A stretch of 51,466 bases of DNA from assembly GCA_902785945.1 (NCBI GenBank), contig CADAAR010000027.1:1-51466 (forward strand), given 5' to 3'. Within the stretch, counting starts at the first letter, position 1, and every line of letters starts with the position of its first letter. This stretch comes from an uncultured Prevotellaceae bacterium. GTDB lineage: Bacteria > Bacteroidota > Bacteroidia > Bacteroidales > Bacteroidaceae. The position numbers were made by a program, and so were the translations under genes. Positions 17,293 to 25,877 of the stretch are shown here, one piece after another. The notes under the pieces were generated by a model. It ran no database searches. It was not told the origin of the DNA and saw nothing but the letters and a program-made list of their open reading frames with translations.

Positions 17293-18359
17293 ATTTTCAG
17301 GTGATTAGAAATGGATTCGCGTATTTTCTGTGTACCTCGGTCGTTGATGGGGTCAACGATCATGTAGCCTTCGTCCAGGAGGGTCTGCTCGTGCAGCACT
17401 TGCATCAATCGGCCTGCAAACTTCGTCAGACCTTTCTCTTCAATTGCTTCCTGCAGGGCATCGTCGTCGACGGTGTCGCGATAAAGCTCACGGGTAAACT
17501 CTATGAGGTGAAGCAACAGGGGCTGTTTCTCAATCTGACGGATCATGCGCACCAGATAGTCGGTCTCGTTGCCCTTGTATTCGCCAATCATCGTCTTGAT
17601 AGATTGCGGACGCTGATAACTCTTTGGGAAATAGGCGGGAAGCTGCTCTGTATCGAGACTGAGAGCCGAGAGCCCGAGCAGATTAATGCCGTAGTCTATA
17701 TAGTTGCGGATGTTCTGATGCTCGGCGTAGATGAGTATGCGTCGCCAGTCGATTGTTTCGGGCACCTGCAACTCAACCCATCGCCTGTCGCCTAGAGTAC
17801 CGGTCTTGATGATTGTGGCCATGAGTTGCTGCGTGTCGTCGTCCATCTGTTCGAGCACATTCGAGTCCATCACTTTCTGATAGACGGCAAATGTCTGGGC
17901 GCACATCTTTTCTTGGGTGGTGCTGTTGGTGATGACCGCATTGTGGATTACTTCGATGCGGGGATTCCAATTCAACTTTATCAGATACTGCTGCTCCATC
18001 TTTCCGAAAGCGATGAGCGCAAAGGCCTTTTCCACAAAGGGTTTCTGCCAAAGGGCTGTCTTATGGAATTTCTCCTGCAGGGGCTTGTCTTCCAACACCC
18101 ACGGCTCCAATTGTCCATGAGGCGAGAGCACGATCCTTGCGCCTTGTTTACGGGCGAAATTACCTGCATTCACAATGCTGTATTGCCAGCAACCGTGACA
18201 ATGCACAATGTCGGGATCAAAGCTTTTACAGATGTTCTTGAAGTCGGCGAGGTTGCTCACGCCCTGCACCTCTGCGCTGAGCTGCATGCCTTCCATGAGC
18301 TGGGCGACGTGCTTCGCCACCATCTCATCGTTTTTCGGATAGACGTGCAGAATCTTCAT
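17289..18359 (-). CDS. Glycosyltransferase-like protein (GT4-type N-terminal half, atypical C-terminus)
   Basis: A 356-residue protein. Residues 1-145 look like the acceptor-binding half of a GT-B family 4 glycosyltransferase (DIVHCHGCWQ near residue 75, ARIVLSPHGQLEPW near residue 100, and LIAFGKMEQQYL). After about residue 150 the expected nucleotide-sugar-binding half, with its conserved GR/E-x7-E region, is not visible; the C-terminal 200 residues are of no clear family. It may therefore be inactive as a transferase or a different fusion. It has a 4-base overlap with fbp and is 3 bases after the GT2 gene, so all are probably co-transcribed. Confidence 0.65.
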   Translation of the reverse strand: MKILHVYPKNDEMVAKHVAQLMEGMQLSAEVQGVSNLADFKNICKSFDPDIVHCHGCWQYSIVNAGNFARKQGARIVLSPHGQLEPWVLEDKPLQEKFHKTALWQKPFVEKAFALIAFGKMEQQYLIKLNWNPRIEVIHNAVITNSTTQEKMCAQTFAVYQKVMDSNVLEQMDDDTQQLMATIIKTGTLGDRRWVELQVPETIDWRRILIYAEHQNIRNYIDYGINLLGLSALSLDTEQLPAYFPKSYQRPQSIKTMIGEYKGNETDYLVRMIRQIEKQPLLLHLIEFTRELYRDTVDDDALQEAIEEKGLTKFAGRLMQVLHEQTLLDEGYMIVDPINDRGTQKIRESISNHLKI

Positions 18360-18362
18360 GGC

Positions 18363-18983
18363 TTAAAACAGATTACGGAAGAAAATACGCATGCGGAGCC
18401 CTAACAGACGAGCGAATCCTACTGGCTGCTCGAAGCGTTTCAGCAGCTCGTGGGCTTCGTCGGCTCTTACCGCAATGAAATCATATTTGCCTCTGAGCTT
18501 TCTCATTCGGGTGCCTTTATGGCCGTCGGCTCGTTGACGCTCGCCCTTGATGATATAGTCGCTCACCGCTTCCATATCCTCGAACAGGCGCATCCTCAAC
18601 TCGCTTTTTTTGTAATATCCCAGCATAATGCCAGAGGCTCCGCTCAGGTTGTCGGAGATGTCCTGAAGCCATGTTGCACTCTGTGGATAAGCATTAATGT
18701 CTGAGAATATAATCCACTCATTCTTAGCGGCTTTTACGCCAATTGTTAAAGCAAGCCTTTTGCGATTGCGATGGACATCGGGCTTGGGCAGAAAAGTGGA
18801 ATAGAGATGAGGATACTGTTGCTTCATCAGCTTCAGCACATCATCGGTGTTATCAGTCGATGACTCGTCAACGACAATGACCTCGTAGCCTGGCTCGTAT
18901 TGTTGAGTCAGAAAGGCAGGCAGGTGCTGTTCCAGCTCGCTGCCGTTGTCGAAGACGGTCATGATGACAGAGAATTTATTCAT
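18363..18983 (-). CDS. Family 2 glycosyltransferase
   Basis: A 206-residue GT-A protein. Beginning MNKFSVIMTVFDNGSELEQH, it has the family 2 core with VIVVDESSTDNTDDV (nucleotide-binding Asp residues) and FSDINAYP in place of the usual DxD. It lacks the transmembrane C-terminus of polysaccharide synthases. A longer upstream reading frame runs into lysA; I choose the ATG at 18983 because it starts a canonical GT2 N-terminus, overlapping the lysA stop by 8 bases. Acceptor and sugar are unknown; it may act with the next gene in surface glycan synthesis. Confidence 0.82.
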   Translation of the reverse strand: MNKFSVIMTVFDNGSELEQHLPAFLTQQYEPGYEVIVVDESSTDNTDDVLKLMKQQYPHLYSTFLPKPDVHRNRKRLALTIGVKAAKNEWIIFSDINAYPQSATWLQDISDNLSGASGIMLGYYKKSELRMRLFEDMEAVSDYIIKGERQRADGHKGTRMRKLRGKYDFIAVRADEAHELLKRFEQPVGFARLLGLRMRIFFRNLF

Positions 18984-20133
18984 CGCTAAGATATCCTTTT
19001 GGCAATTTTCTACAGTTATACTGTGAGGCCATAATCTCGCCATAGGCACCTGCACTGCGGATAGCCAGCAGGTCACCGCGACGGGTCTTGTTCAAGTCTA
19101 TCTGCTTGGCAAAGACATCGGTCGACTCACAGATGGGACCTACCACGTCGTAAGCTTCCTTAGGCTCCTCACTGGTGATATTTTCTATCTTGTGATAGGC
19201 CTGATAGAGGGCTGGACGAATCAGGTCGGGGAATCCGGCGTCTACGATGGCGAAGCGCTTGGTGGCGCCTTCCTTAATATATAATGTACGCGTGATAAGC
19301 GAACCACACTGCGCTACGACAGCACGTCCCAGTTCAAAGTGCAGCGTCTGACCGTTGCGCAGCTTGAGCTTCTTGGCGTAGGTGTCGAAGAAGGCCTTGA
19401 AATCGGGAATCGGCAGACGGTTGGGGTGTTCGTAGTCAACGCCCAGACCACCGCCCACGTTGATGTGCTCCACGTGTATGCGATGACGCTCCAATTCGTC
19501 CTGCAGCTCGTTCACACGATTGCAGAGGGCTTGGAAGTCGCCCATGTCGAGAATCTGTGAACCAATGTGGAAGTGCAGTCCCACGAATTTCACGTTCGCC
19601 ATCTTCGAGGCTTCGTCGATCACAGTCAACATGTCGCGCATCGCAATGCCGAACTTGTTTTCTGCCAGTCCTGTGGTGATGTTAGCGTGTGTATGGGCGC
19701 CTACATTGGGATTCAGACGGAAGGCGACGCGTGCCACCTTGCCCTTCTTTGCTGCCAGTTCGTTGATGACCTCCAGTTCGGGAATGCTCTCCACATTGAA
19801 GCAGAAGATTTCATTCTCCAGTCCGAGGTTGATCTCCCAGTCAGCCTTGCCTACACCGGCATACACGATCTTCGAGGCGGGGAATCCTGCCTTGATCGAA
19901 GCTTCTATCTCACCACCGCTCACACAGTCGGCACCTAGTCCTGCCTCACGTATGATACGCAGGATCTTGGGGTTGGCATTTGCCTTCACGGCATAGTGCA
20001 CAACAAACCCCTCGTGCTTGCCAGCCTCTTCGTTGATGGTCTTCAACGTCTGGCGAAGCACCTCGCTATCGTAGTAGTAGAAAGGCGTCTGTATCTTCTG
20101 AAGCCTCTCTATTGGAAATTTTCCTTTTCCCAT
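18976..20133 (-). CDS. lysA: Diaminopimelate decarboxylase
   Basis: A 385-residue PLP enzyme of fold III. The PLP Lys is in VVHYAVKANANPKIL (about residue 49), the phosphate-binding glycines are in HINVGGGLGVDYEH, and the C-terminal active-site Cys is in GPICESTDVF. It converts meso-diaminopimelate to L-lysine in the cytoplasm. It follows lysC by 26 bases, and the pair covers the first and last steps of lysine synthesis. Confidence 0.96.
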   Translation of the reverse strand: MGKGKFPIERLQKIQTPFYYYDSEVLRQTLKTINEEAGKHEGFVVHYAVKANANPKILRIIREAGLGADCVSGGEIEASIKAGFPASKIVYAGVGKADWEINLGLENEIFCFNVESIPELEVINELAAKKGKVARVAFRLNPNVGAHTHANITTGLAENKFGIAMRDMLTVIDEASKMANVKFVGLHFHIGSQILDMGDFQALCNRVNELQDELERHRIHVEHINVGGGLGVDYEHPNRLPIPDFKAFFDTYAKKLKLRNGQTLHFELGRAVVAQCGSLITRTLYIKEGATKRFAIVDAGFPDLIRPALYQAYHKIENITSEEPKEAYDVVGPICESTDVFAKQIDLNKTRRGDLLAIRSAGAYGEIMASQYNCRKLPKGYLSDE

Positions 20134-20159
20134 CGTCTAGTCTCTTAGTCTGTTTTTGT

Positions 20160-21479
20160 TTATTTGTTGAAGATGGTGTCGCTCAGCTTCTGGAGGGCAC
20201 GCTTCTTGTCTTCCTCGCGGATGAGGAACGAGATATTGTAGTTCGAGCCACCATAGCTGACCATACGGACTGGAATATCCTTCAGTGCATCGAGGGCGAG
20301 GGTCTCAAAGCCGATGTTCGACCAGTCGAGGTCGCCCACCACGCAGATGATACACATGCCTGTGTCGACGGTGACGGTGCCGTATTTCTTCAGCTCGTCG
20401 ACAATCTCTCCCAGATGTGCGGAGTTGTCGATACTCATCGAAACGCCCACCTCTGAGGTGCAGACCATATCAATCGGGGTCTGATAGCTCTCGAAGATCT
20501 CGAATACCTTACGCAGGAAACCTGTGGCCAGGAGCATTCTCGACGACTTAATCTTGATGGCGATGATATTGTCCTTGGCGGCGATGGCCTTGATCTTGCC
20601 ATATTCGGTGGCATTGCTGATGGTGGTACCTTCAGCATCGGGGTCCATCGTGTTCAGCAGGCGTACGGGGATACCGGCATACTTAGCAGGCTGCACACAG
20701 GTGGGGTGCAGGATCTTTGCACCGAAGTATGCCAGCTCAGCAGCCTCCTCAAAGTGCAGCTGGTGAACAGGCTCGGTGTGATCTACCACACGTGGGTCGT
20801 TGTTGTGCATACCGTCGATGTCGGTCCATATCTGAATCTCCTCAGCACCGATGGCAGCGCCCACGAGCGAAGCTGTGTAGTCGGAACCGCCACGCTGCAG
20901 GTTGTCAATCTCTCCGTAGGCATTACGACAGATGAACCCCTGGGTGATATATACCTGAGCGCCCTCGTTCTCCTCGAGGATAGCGTTCAGCTTCTCCTTG
21001 ATATACACGGGGTCGGGCTCAGAGTTCTTATCGGTACGCATGAAGTCGAGAGCATTCAGCAGTACGGCATTGATACCGATTTCCTTCATGTAGTTCACCA
21101 CCATATTGGTCGACATCATCTCGCCCTGAGCCACGATGCTCTTCTCCTCGAAACTGGTAAACAGTTCTTTGGTGAACGAGCGTAGGTAGTCGAACTCACC
21201 CTTCAGAAACTCACGTGTTGTCTGCTTCGTCTCGTCCTTGCTGTAGAGCTCCTCTACGTGCTTCAGATATTTCTGCTCCAGACGGTTGATCACCTCATTA
21301 GCGCCATCAGGGTTCTTCTTGTACAGATAGTCTGAGATCTCTACCAGTGAGTTGGTAGTGCCCGACATTGCTGAGAGCACAACGAAGACAGGTTCTCCCG
21401 ACTTGGTGACGAGCTGCGTCACCTCTTTCATTCTCTGTGGAGTGCCGACGGACGTACCGCCGAATTTCATTACTTTCAT
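20160..21479 (-). CDS. lysC: Aspartate kinase (monofunctional)
   Basis: A 439-residue protein. The kinase domain starts with MKVMKFGGTSVGTPQRM and includes the aspartate-binding RGGSDYTASLVGAAI segment; two ACT domains follow after about residue 290 and would bind lysine or threonine for feedback control. It phosphorylates aspartate, the first step to lysine, methionine and threonine. There is no homoserine dehydrogenase fusion. It lies 14 bases after ftsE and 26 before lysA. Confidence 0.95.
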   Translation of the reverse strand: MKVMKFGGTSVGTPQRMKEVTQLVTKSGEPVFVVLSAMSGTTNSLVEISDYLYKKNPDGANEVINRLEQKYLKHVEELYSKDETKQTTREFLKGEFDYLRSFTKELFTSFEEKSIVAQGEMMSTNMVVNYMKEIGINAVLLNALDFMRTDKNSEPDPVYIKEKLNAILEENEGAQVYITQGFICRNAYGEIDNLQRGGSDYTASLVGAAIGAEEIQIWTDIDGMHNNDPRVVDHTEPVHQLHFEEAAELAYFGAKILHPTCVQPAKYAGIPVRLLNTMDPDAEGTTISNATEYGKIKAIAAKDNIIAIKIKSSRMLLATGFLRKVFEIFESYQTPIDMVCTSEVGVSMSIDNSAHLGEIVDELKKYGTVTVDTGMCIICVVGDLDWSNIGFETLALDALKDIPVRMVSYGGSNYNISFLIREEDKKRALQKLSDTIFNK

Positions 21480-21493
21480 GTTGCCTTATTTTT

Positions 21494-22165
21494 TTAATTG
21501 TTTAATTCTACTACCAAACCTTCCTCACAACGATACACAATGCCCGGATATTTGTCGAGCAGTGGCATATTGTGGGTGGTCATAATCACAGCCGTTCCCG
21601 ATTGTGAGATCTTCCTCAGCAATTCGAGGATATTGTCGGCCGTCTCGGCGTCGAGGCTGCCAGTGGGCTCATCGGCTACAATCATCTTCGGATGATTCAG
21701 AATCGCACGGGCGATGGCGATACGCTGCTGTTCACCTCCCGAGAGCTCGTGGGGCATCTTATCGGCCTTATCGGCCATATCCACCGCCTCCAGCACCTCG
21801 TTTATACGGGCGTCGATATCTGCCTTATCCTTCCAACCTGTCGACTGCAGCACGAAACGCAGGTTCTTGTAAACGCTGCGGTCGGTGAGCAGTTGGAAGT
21901 CTTGGAAGATAATACCCATCTGCTTTCTCAGTGCGGGGATATCCTTTCGGCGTATCTCCAGCAGATTCTGTTCTAACACCTCGGCTTTTTCGGCCTCGTC
22001 GATATCGAGCTCGCAGTAGATGGTCTTCAAAAGACTGCTCTTACCCGAGCCCACGCGTCCGATGAGATAGATGAAGTCGCCTTCGTTCACGCGGAAGTTC
22101 ACGTTTCTCAGCACGCTCTCACCCTCTCTCTGACAGATATTCGCCTTCTTGTAATCAACTAGCAT
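21494..22165 (-). CDS. ftsE: FtsE-like ABC transporter ATP-binding protein
   Basis: A 223-residue ABC ATPase. Walker A is GRVGSGKSSLLK, the signature is LSGGEQQRIAIARA, Walker B is MIVADEPTGSLDA and the switch His is in TTHN. Overall length and the short spacing between motifs match FtsE. FtsE works with the membrane protein FtsX at the division site to control peptidoglycan hydrolases; no ftsX is adjacent here. Other short ABC ATPases (LolD type) cannot be excluded from the sequence alone. It sits between his and lys genes in the same direction. Confidence 0.75.
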   Translation of the reverse strand: MLVDYKKANICQREGESVLRNVNFRVNEGDFIYLIGRVGSGKSSLLKTIYCELDIDEAEKAEVLEQNLLEIRRKDIPALRKQMGIIFQDFQLLTDRSVYKNLRFVLQSTGWKDKADIDARINEVLEAVDMADKADKMPHELSGGEQQRIAIARAILNHPKMIVADEPTGSLDAETADNILELLRKISQSGTAVIMTTHNMPLLDKYPGIVYRCEEGLVVELNN

Positions 22166-22168
22166 CGT

Positions 22169-22199
22169 ATTATTTACAATTTGACAATTTACAATTTAT
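22169..22199 (-). repeat. Heptamer-like repeat (TTTACAA)n in the hisIE-ftsE gap
   Basis: TTTACAATTTGACAATTTAC and continuation: three related 7-8 base units fill almost the whole 30-base gap between hisIE and ftsE. Confidence 0.65.
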
Positions 22200-22843
22200 T
22201 CCATTTCTCCCTTGGCCTTGGCTTCGCGACGCTTCTTGTCCCAGTTGGGATCATGACGCTTACGCAGTTCCAGCGCGATATCCTCAATGCGCAGCCCCTT
22301 GCTGGTAAGCAGCACAATCAGGTGATAGATCATGTCCGAGGCTTCATACACCAGCTTTTCCTTGTTGCCGTTGGTGGCTTCGATCACAGTTTCCAGCGCC
22401 TCTTCGCCCACTTTCTGGGCAATGCGGTTGATGCCGTCCTTGAAGAGCGAGGTGGTATAACTGCCCTCGGGCATCTCCTCGTGACGCTTGTCGATGAAGT
22501 CCTGCAATTCCTCCAGGAAGAGTAGGGGGTTGGCTTCGTTGTCTTCGCCCCAGCAGGTGTCGGTGCCCTTATGACAAGTGGGCCCGTCGGGTATAGCCTT
22601 CACGAGCAGGGTGTCGTTGTCGCAGTCTATGGCCATGCTCACCAGATTAAGGAAGTTTCCGCTAGTCTCGCCCTTGGTCCAGAGACAGTTGCGCGAACGA
22701 CTCCAGAAGGTCACCTTCTTCGTCGCCAGCGTCTTGTCGTAGGCTTCTTTGTTCATATAGCCGAGCATCAACACGTTCTTGGTGTTGGCATCCTGAATGA
22801 TGGCGGGCACCAGGCCGCCGCTTTTCTCAAAATCTATCTTCAT
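22196..22843 (-). CDS. hisIE: Bifunctional phosphoribosyl-AMP cyclohydrolase / phosphoribosyl-ATP pyrophosphatase
   Basis: A 215-residue fusion. The N-terminal HisI part has [19 protein letters not shown] and the zinc-binding CDND...CHKGTDTCW region; the C-terminal HisE part (from about residue 110) has [20 protein letters not shown]. It carries out histidine steps 2 and 3. It overlaps the end of hisF by 4 bases. Confidence 0.96.
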   Translation of the reverse strand: MKIDFEKSGGLVPAIIQDANTKNVLMLGYMNKEAYDKTLATKKVTFWSRSRNCLWTKGETSGNFLNLVSMAIDCDNDTLLVKAIPDGPTCHKGTDTCWGEDNEANPLLFLEELQDFIDKRHEEMPEGSYTTSLFKDGINRIAQKVGEEALETVIEATNGNKEKLVYEASDMIYHLIVLLTSKGLRIEDIALELRKRHDPNWDKKRREAKAKGEME

Positions 22844-23598
22844 ATACGTACGTTTATTCCTTCTGATTTTAAATACTGTTTCAGTTCTGGGATGGGGATT
22901 TCACCGAAGTGGAACACGCTGGCTGCGAGGGCGGCATCCGAATGACCTTCGATGAAGGTATCGCGGAAATGCTCCTTACAGCCCGCACCACCACTGGCGA
23001 TGATGGGGATTGAGAGATTGTCTGCCAGTTCGCGCAATGCCTCGTTGGCATAGCCTTCCTTCACACCGTCGTGGTTCATCGAGGTGAAGAGTATTTCTCC
23101 TGCACCACGCTCCTGAGCCTCGTGGGCCCATTCAAACAAACCTCTTTCCGTGCGCTCCCGACCACCTTTCAGATAGCAGTGCCAGCCGTCTTCGTCCAGA
23201 CGAGCGTCGATGGCGCACACACACACCTGCGAACCAAAGCGATTGGTAATCTCGTCGATCAGTTCTGGTCGGCGGATGGCGGCTGAGTTCACACTCACCT
23301 TGTCGGCACCGGCATAGAGCAGTCGCTCCACATCTGCCAGTTCGTTGATGCCACCGCCTACGGTGAAGGGGATATTAATCTCCTGCGCCACACGCGTCAC
23401 CATCTCCGTAAAGGTCTTGCGCCCTTCGAAGCTGGCGGTGATGTCGAGGAAGCAGAGCTCGTCAGCGCCCTGCTCACTATAGGCTTTGCCCAGTGCCACA
23501 GGGTCGCCCGCACTCCGCAGATTCACGAAGTTCGTGCCCTTCACGGTCTCACCGTCTTTGACATCCAAGCAGGGTATTATGCGTTTTGCCAGTCCCAT
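22840..23598 (-). CDS. hisF: Imidazole glycerol phosphate synthase, cyclase subunit
   Basis: A 252-residue TIM barrel. The catalytic Asp residues are in [15 protein letters not shown] (about Asp11) and [11 protein letters not shown] (about Asp130); the second phosphate site is in [10 protein letters not shown]. With HisH it makes imidazole glycerol phosphate and AICAR. It overlaps hisA by 22 bases and hisIE by 4. Confidence 0.97.
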   Translation of the reverse strand: MGLAKRIIPCLDVKDGETVKGTNFVNLRSAGDPVALGKAYSEQGADELCFLDITASFEGRKTFTEMVTRVAQEINIPFTVGGGINELADVERLLYAGADKVSVNSAAIRRPELIDEITNRFGSQVCVCAIDARLDEDGWHCYLKGGRERTERGLFEWAHEAQERGAGEILFTSMNHDGVKEGYANEALRELADNLSIPIIASGGAGCKEHFRDTFIEGHSDAALAASVFHFGEIPIPELKQYLKSEGINVRI

Positions 23599-24299
23599 AA
23601 TTCTTTCAGATTGATTTTTCCTTCATAGATGGCCTTTCCGAAGACAACGGCGGGTATGCCTGCTGCCTCAAGGGCCTTGATATCGTCGATCGATGACACA
23701 CCACCGCTGGCAATCAGGTGCAGCTGCGGATATTCGGCCATCATCTTCTTATAAAGGTCGATAGCGGGTCCTGAGAGCGTTCCGTCTTTCGAGATCTCCG
23801 TACAGAGCACCGTCTGCACACCCGCATCGATGTATTTCTTCAAAAACGGCAACAGGTCTTCTGCCGAGTCTTCCTTCCAGCCGTTGATGCTGATCTTCCC
23901 GTGACGCACGTCAGCGCCGAGAATCATGCGCTCAGGACCGTATTTCTCCAGCCAACCCATAAAGAGCTCCGGATTAGTGACGGCAATCGAACCCACTGTC
24001 ACCATCGCGGCGCCTGCTGCAAAGGCCTTTTCAATATCCTCGTCGGTTTTGATACCACCACCGAAGTCCACTGTCAGGTTGGTCTCTGTGGTGATGGCCT
24101 GCAACACCTGATCGTTCACGATGTGCTTCGACTTCGCACCGTCGAGGTCCACCAAGTGCAGGCGCTTGAAGCCTATCTTCTCAAACTCATGCGCCATATC
24201 CAGAGGCTCGCCATACACCGTTTTCTGGTCGTAGTCGCCCTTGGTCAGTCTCACGCACTGGCCTCCGATAATATCTATGGCGGGTATTAACTCTATCAT
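23577..24299 (-). CDS. hisA: ProFAR isomerase
   Basis: A 240-residue TIM barrel homologous to HisF, starting [18 protein letters not shown] with the catalytic Asp8, and with the second Asp in [13 protein letters not shown] (about residue 170-178). It performs the Amadori isomerisation in histidine synthesis. It overlaps hisH by 4 bases (ATGA) and hisF by 22. Confidence 0.97.
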   Translation of the reverse strand: MIELIPAIDIIGGQCVRLTKGDYDQKTVYGEPLDMAHEFEKIGFKRLHLVDLDGAKSKHIVNDQVLQAITTETNLTVDFGGGIKTDEDIEKAFAAGAAMVTVGSIAVTNPELFMGWLEKYGPERMILGADVRHGKISINGWKEDSAEDLLPFLKKYIDAGVQTVLCTEISKDGTLSGPAIDLYKKMMAEYPQLHLIASGGVSSIDDIKALEAAGIPAVVFGKAIYEGKINLKELWDWQNA

Positions 24300-24907
24300 A
24301 GCTCCAAGAAGTTTTTGAGTATTTGTTCACCCACCTTACCACTCTTCTCCGGGTGGAACTGGCAGGCGTAGAAATTGTCTTTATGCATCGAGGCAGAGTA
24401 GGGCAGGATATAGTCGGCTGTGGCAATCGTCTCCTCGCACACCGGTACATAATACGAATGTACGAAGTACACATACGGATGCTCGCCCAGCCCTTCCATC
24501 AGCGCATTACATCTTCCATCTTCCTTCTTACATCTTACATCTAACTCATTCCACCCCATGCAAGGCACCTTGTCCTCGTGGCGTTGTGGCTGGAAGCGCT
24601 TCACCTCAGCGTCGAAGATACCGATGCACTGGGTGTCGCCTTCCTCCGAGTGCTTGCAGAGCAGCTGCTGTCCCACGCAGATGCCGAACACGGGCTGCTT
24701 CAGCTCGCGAATCACCTCGTCTAATCGGCGGGCTCTGAGATACTCCATTGCCTCACCAGCGTGGCCTTGTCCGGGAAACAACACCTTGTCGGCTTTCTTC
24801 AGCAGTTCTGCATCGTCCGTCAGCGTGGGCTCAATGCCCATTCGCCTCAGTGCATTCACCACCGAGTAGATATTTCCCGCGTTATATTTGACTATCGCTA
24901 CGTTCAT
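24296..24907 (-). CDS. hisH: Imidazole glycerol phosphate synthase, glutaminase subunit, with in-frame repeat insertion
   Basis: A 203-residue class I glutamine amidotransferase. The nucleophile Cys is in FGICVGQQLL (about residue 76), with His and Glu in CQFHPEKSG near the end. It delivers ammonia to HisF. In the loop following PCMGWNEL the protein has DVRCKKEDGRCN; this is encoded by a GATGTAA/GATGGAA heptamer array (24512-24543) of the kind otherwise found between genes here. The reading frame is kept and all catalytic residues are present, so the enzyme probably still works. Confidence 0.95.
   Translation of the reverse strand: MNVAIVKYNAGNIYSVVNALRRMGIEPTLTDDAELLKKADKVLFPGQGHAGEAMEYLRARRLDEVIRELKQPVFGICVGQQLLCKHSEEGDTQCIGIFDAEVKRFQPQRHEDKVPCMGWNELDVRCKKEDGRCNALMEGLGEHPYVYFVHSYYVPVCEETIATADYILPYSASMHKDNFYACQFHPEKSGKVGEQILKNFLEL
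24512..24543 (-). repeat. Heptamer array inside hisH
   Basis: On the minus strand, units of GATGTAA, GATGTAAGAAG and GATGGAA follow each other within the hisH coding sequence. A very similar string ATGGAAGATGTAAG occurs at 36067-36080, between genes. Confidence 0.75.
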
Positions 24908-25767
24908 GAGAAGATAATCGTTTTATTCTTATAGGTGAGAATCTTCCTTTGGATGTGCTTGCTTACAGCGTGCGAGAGCACGATCTTCTCCAGATCCTTG
25001 CCTTTCAGCACCAGACTCTCGGGCGTGTCCTTATGTGTGATACGTGTCACATCCTGCTCGATAATCGGACCTGCGTCCAACTCCGCTGTCACATAGTGCG
25101 AAGTGGCACCAATAATCTTCACACCGCGCTCGTATGCCTGGTGATAGGGCTTCGCGCCGATAAAGGCAGGCAGGAACGAGTGGTGTATGTTGATGATGTG
25201 ATGCGGATACTCGGCAATCATCTCGTCCGAGATAATCTGCATATAGCGGGCCAGCACGATAAACGAGATGTCCTCCTTCTTCAACAGCTCCATCTCGGCA
25301 GCCTCTACCTCGGCCTTGTTCGAGTGGTCTTTCTTGATGCTCCACACGTAATAGGGAATGCCGAACTGATCGGCCACATAGCGCAGATCTTCGTGGTTCG
25401 ACACGATACAGGGAATGTCGCAGTTAAACTCTCCCGCCTTCCAACGGGCCAGCAGGTCGTACAGACAGTGGCTCATCTTACTCACGAAGATGGCCATTCG
25501 GGGACGTTTGTCGCTGTAGTAGAGCGAGAACTTCATCTGATACCTCTGGGCGTAGAGGGTGGTGATATAATCGTAGAGCTTGTCGCGGGGAATGAGGAAT
25601 CCCTCGAGCTCCCATTCAATACGCATGAAGAACATGCCTTCTACCTTGTCTACATACTGATCCAAGTAGACAATGTTACCTTTGTTGTCGGTTATAAACT
25701 TGGTCACTTCTGAAATGATGCCCTGTTTATCGGGACAGTGCAGAAGCAGAATTGCGGTCGTTTCCAT
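24904..25767 (-). CDS. purU: Formyltetrahydrofolate deformylase
   Basis: A 287-residue protein. An N-terminal ACT domain (about 5-80) precedes a formyltransferase-type domain with INIHHSFLPAFIGAKPYHQA and LDAGPIIEQDV, the latter carrying the catalytic Asp; the conserved His follows Asn in the first motif. It releases formate from 10-formyl-THF, feeding PurT-type purine synthesis and balancing one-carbon pools. It is the first gene of the long minus-strand unit; its stop overlaps the hisH start by 4 bases. Confidence 0.94.
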   Translation of the reverse strand: METTAILLLHCPDKQGIISEVTKFITDNKGNIVYLDQYVDKVEGMFFMRIEWELEGFLIPRDKLYDYITTLYAQRYQMKFSLYYSDKRPRMAIFVSKMSHCLYDLLARWKAGEFNCDIPCIVSNHEDLRYVADQFGIPYYVWSIKKDHSNKAEVEAAEMELLKKEDISFIVLARYMQIISDEMIAEYPHHIINIHHSFLPAFIGAKPYHQAYERGVKIIGATSHYVTAELDAGPIIEQDVTRITHKDTPESLVLKGKDLEKIVLSHAVSKHIQRKILTYKNKTIIFS

Positions 25768-25800
25768 CTAATTTTCTAGTCTTTTTTAAAAATCAGTGTG

Positions 25801-25833
25801 CAAAGGTACGAAAAATCTCGCAACTTCCCGCAA
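25801..25833 (-). promoter_or_regulatory. Promoter of the purU-his-lys-fbp unit
   Basis: TACCTTTG at 25801-25808 (minus strand) and TTGC at 25830-25833, 21 bases apart. It lies 34 bases before the purU ATG. No other convincing promoter was seen within the following ten genes. Confidence 0.65.
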
Positions 25834-25877
25834 TATTCTCCAAAAAATCTCACTTTCTACTCAATAAATTGAGTAAT

